From: Stentor roeselii | Taxonomy: Eukaryota; Ciliophora; Heterotrichea; Heterotrichida; Stentoridae | Direction: 5' to 3' | Length of the DNA: 47,855 bases | Assembly: GCA_006503475.1 (NCBI GenBank) | Contig: RSEH01000322.1 | Location: 1-47,855 of the forward strand | In this document: positions 45,887-47,855 of the stretch, piece by piece | How positions within the stretch are numbered: the stretch's first letter is position 1 | How the letters are laid out: every line of letters starts with the position of its first letter | Notes under the pieces: generated by a model | The model's database searches: none | Seen by the model: the letters and a program-made list of their open reading frames with translations, nothing else | Told to the model about the DNA's origin: nothing | Program-made: the position numbers and the translations under genes

Positions 45887-46087
45887 TTTATATTGGCCAT
45901 ATTAAAGAAGACTTAATCGGGAACTCGAAATAGTAAATAAGGTACGATAAAGAATCAAATTTTAAAGTGAATTAAATAAATATAATTATATTTTAGCTTG
46001 AATTCAACAAGGACCTGATTCTGTGATAATAGCATGCTACTCAGAACTTTACGATATTATAAAATTATCTAATGTGACCTAATAAAA
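45887..46087. promoter_or_regulatory. 201-bp centre of the mirrored DUF4246 pair
   Basis: This region separates the two divergent DUF4246 start codons and is the centre of the inverted two-gene arrangement. It is AT-rich. I do not see a long inverted repeat across the centre itself, so the symmetry is of genes rather than of a perfect palindrome. It presumably holds both promoters. Confidence 0.5.
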
Positions 46088-47521
46088 ATGAGTGAAGAGG
46101 AATCATATGATGAAAATGAATTTGATATGCACTATCTAAACGCTGATCTTGATATCTTGAATAATCATCTCTTGAATTCCACTCCTTTATTTGCAGAGGT
46201 AAATACATACAAATATATTGAGAAAATTATGTATGTCTTTAAAATAAACAAAGACAAATCGATTACAGGTCTCACTTTCGAAGGTGTTCCAAAATTTTCA
46301 GAAATACGAGGGGCAAATAAAGTCGATTATTCTCCAAAGGAATGGCAGATGCAAACAGTAGTCCCATTGTCTTTTAGAGTAAAGAATTATGATTCTCCTC
46401 CAATCGACATTTCATCGATGTTCATAAAATACGGTTGGGATCGAAGCGTGAAGTACGGAGATGGGGGTTACTGTGAGTTAAAATACCCAATATACCGTAT
46501 CCAAAAACTTCCTCTTACTGATGAAAAACATAACTTTTTATTCGAATCTCTCAAAACCCTCGGAAAAAAAAGAAAAGATTTTCATAAAGATTCTCCAGTC
46601 ATCGATATCATTGATCCTGATCTTAACCCTAATTATTATTATTCAAAATCAGCCAGTTCTAATCTCTCTGAAAGAAGTAAATATGCCTGGTTCCCTGTTG
46701 ATGTGCTTGTAAAACAAGATGGAACTGTCAAGCCTTTAGGAGAAATTCACAACTTGCCTAAGGAAGGAAATGAACAACTTTATGAATGTATTTTTCGAGT
46801 GTTTCAAGGAATGATTCCAGGTTTCAAGAATTTAAATATTTTGGAAGAAAATAAAGATCAGATTATTCAGGTTGTTGTGAAAGCTCAGGCTTACTTGATC
46901 AAACCTATGACAGCTTACTCAGGGAAATGGCATGTTGAGGGAAAAACTGAAAATATTGTAGCTGCCGGAGTTTATTATTGCAAGATTGACCCAGGACTTG
47001 AAGAGGATTATCTTTCATTTCATCCTAGAGAAGTTCCAAGCGATGGCTTTCGTGAATATATTGGTGTGATACCTCAAATGGATGCCCCTGTAAATGAACG
47101 AACAGCAATAGTTTTTTCTAATACCATTCCTCATAAATTTTGCAAGCTTACAAACAATACAGATAAAAATATTCTCAGGCTTTTCTTAAACTTCTTCGTG
47201 GTTGATCCGAAGAAAAGACTGGAAACTAATCAACTAAGAATTGATTCTTTTGAAGCTTTGAGAAAAGCTTCTAAGTTACCTGTTGTTTTGATTGATGAAA
47301 TTTTATCTTTTGTTTTTTCTAAATTCAATTTGAGTGATGCTGTGGAAAAAAGAGAAGCTGCAAGAGAAGATATGAAAAACGAGAAAAAAGGTTGGGGTTA
47401 TGTTGATTATGGGAATTCTGGAGATGTTGTCTTCATTGATGATCAGAATCGTAATAATGGTTGGTTCGAAGATATATCAGAGATGAATGATTCACCTAAT
47501 TGGCTTAAATATAGATCTTAA
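46088..47521 (+). CDS. DUF4246 protein, putative 2-oxoglutarate/Fe(II) oxygenase-like (copy B)
   Basis: This 477-aa protein is a close paralogue of copy A. W281-H282-V283-E284-G285 corresponds to the putative iron-binding HxE, with NTIPHKF and NFFVVDPKKR later in the chain. The central part (about 145-310) is nearly identical to copy A, while the N-terminal 60 residues and the segment after the WHVEG region differ much more. The N-terminus is acidic (MSEEESYDENEFD). Known family: DUF4246, common in fungi. It is followed by patatin copy 4 after 121 bp, mirroring the left half. Confidence 0.85.
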   Translation: MSEEESYDENEFDMHYLNADLDILNNHLLNSTPLFAEVNTYKYIEKIMYVFKINKDKSITGLTFEGVPKFSEIRGANKVDYSPKEWQMQTVVPLSFRVKNYDSPPIDISSMFIKYGWDRSVKYGDGGYCELKYPIYRIQKLPLTDEKHNFLFESLKTLGKKRKDFHKDSPVIDIIDPDLNPNYYYSKSASSNLSERSKYAWFPVDVLVKQDGTVKPLGEIHNLPKEGNEQLYECIFRVFQGMIPGFKNLNILEENKDQIIQVVVKAQAYLIKPMTAYSGKWHVEGKTENIVAAGVYYCKIDPGLEEDYLSFHPREVPSDGFREYIGVIPQMDAPVNERTAIVFSNTIPHKFCKLTNNTDKNILRLFLNFFVVDPKKRLETNQLRIDSFEALRKASKLPVVLIDEILSFVFSKFNLSDAVEKREAAREDMKNEKKGWGYVDYGNSGDVVFIDDQNRNNGWFEDISEMNDSPNWLKYRS

Positions 47522-47642
47522 ATCATTTAAGAATGCCTAAAACATTTAATTCAATTTAGATCAAATAAGTAATTTATACGATTTCTAATGATTATGATTT
47601 TAGATAATTTATTTCATATTATTATAAAAGCTAAACTTATAA

Positions 47643-47855
47643 ATGGTTCATATTTTAATTCTCAGTATTCTTAGAAATTTTGCTTCAGGCCAGTGCTTGG
47701 GGCTGGTAATTGAAGGTGGAGGAGCAAAAGGTTCTTATGAAGCAGGAGTTTTATCAGTCATTACAGATCCTTCCAAGAGTATCAACGTCAAATACAATAT
47801 CATGACTGGCATCTCAATCGGAGCTCTTACATTGAATTCAATAGGAGGATTCCCT
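47643..47855 (+). CDS. Secreted patatin-like phospholipase (copy 4), cut by the window end
   Basis: The first 71 codons are present, starting in a tataaATG context. They encode a signal-peptide-like start (MVHILILSILRNFASG), the oxyanion motif GGGAKG and the nucleophile elbow GISIG. After the elbow the sequence reads ALTLNSIGGFP where the other copies read AINAGILTNFP, so this copy is clearly diverged. The catalytic Asp would lie beyond the window. The gene is the right-hand partner of DUF4246 copy B. Confidence 0.88.
   Translation, partial: MVHILILSILRNFASGQCLGLVIEGGGAKGSYEAGVLSVITDPSKSINVKYNIMTGISIGALTLNSIGGFP

Noticed and set aside
1-47855. tRNA genes, rRNA, CRISPR arrays, telomeric repeats and transposons
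   Set aside because: Scanning intergenic sequence found no intact tRNA B-box, no repeat-spacer array, no run of heterotrich-type telomere repeats and no transposase-like protein.

Overview
The window looks like macronuclear DNA of a heterotrich ciliate, most likely Stentor or a close relative. Six introns can be placed with confidence and all are exactly 15 nt with GT...AG ends. Reading frames follow the standard code, with TAA, TAG and TGA all used as stops (TGA ends the kinesin-8 at 8173, the TTL-like gene at 25320 and the small coiled-coil gene at 12352), which argues against the related Blepharisma, where UGA is read as Trp. Genes are packed to the limit, and many encode ciliary, microtubule or signalling proteins. 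I see no bacterial features, tRNA, rRNA, CRISPR, transposon or telomere.

Left part (1-18.6 kb): a small unknown protein, a hybrid histidine kinase with a degenerate ATP-binding domain, a RING/CCCH protein, glucosidase I carrying an inserted hevein-like module, a kinesin-8, an acylated MORN/IQ protein, a Tousled-like kinase, a coiled-coil protein, ORC2, a divergent kinesin with corrupted nucleotide motifs, an adenosine-deaminase-like enzyme and a possible CBM48/IQ protein. Middle part (18.8-38.4 kb): a secreted patatin-like lipase, a WD40 protein, an ankyrin-PH-kinase fusion, a membrane-anchored TTL-like ligase, a small unknown protein, an LRR protein, NME7, a DUF229 sulfatase-like membrane protein, a copine, a coiled-coil protein, a multi-pass transporter rebuilt from four exons, another coiled-coil protein and a B-type cyclin.

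Right part (38.5-47.9 kb) is looser and more AT-rich. It holds three more patatin-like genes (the last cut by the window edge), two DUF4246 paralogues, two proteins I cannot assign, and a 1.6-kb AT-rich gene-free stretch. The most striking structure is a head-to-head mirror: DUF4246 then patatin running leftwards, and DUF4246 then patatin running rightwards from a 201-bp centre. This is a candidate duplicated two-gene module (putative 2-oxoglutarate oxygenase plus secreted lipase).

Across the window, convergent stop codons lie 1-17 bp apart, two tandem pairs have 0-2 bp between stop and next ATG, and one divergent pair has only 13 bp between start codons. The + strand also alternates between A/C-rich and G/T-rich blocks of a few hundred bases that cut through single genes regardless of coding strand. 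All positions and family calls come from reading the sequence; no database search was run.
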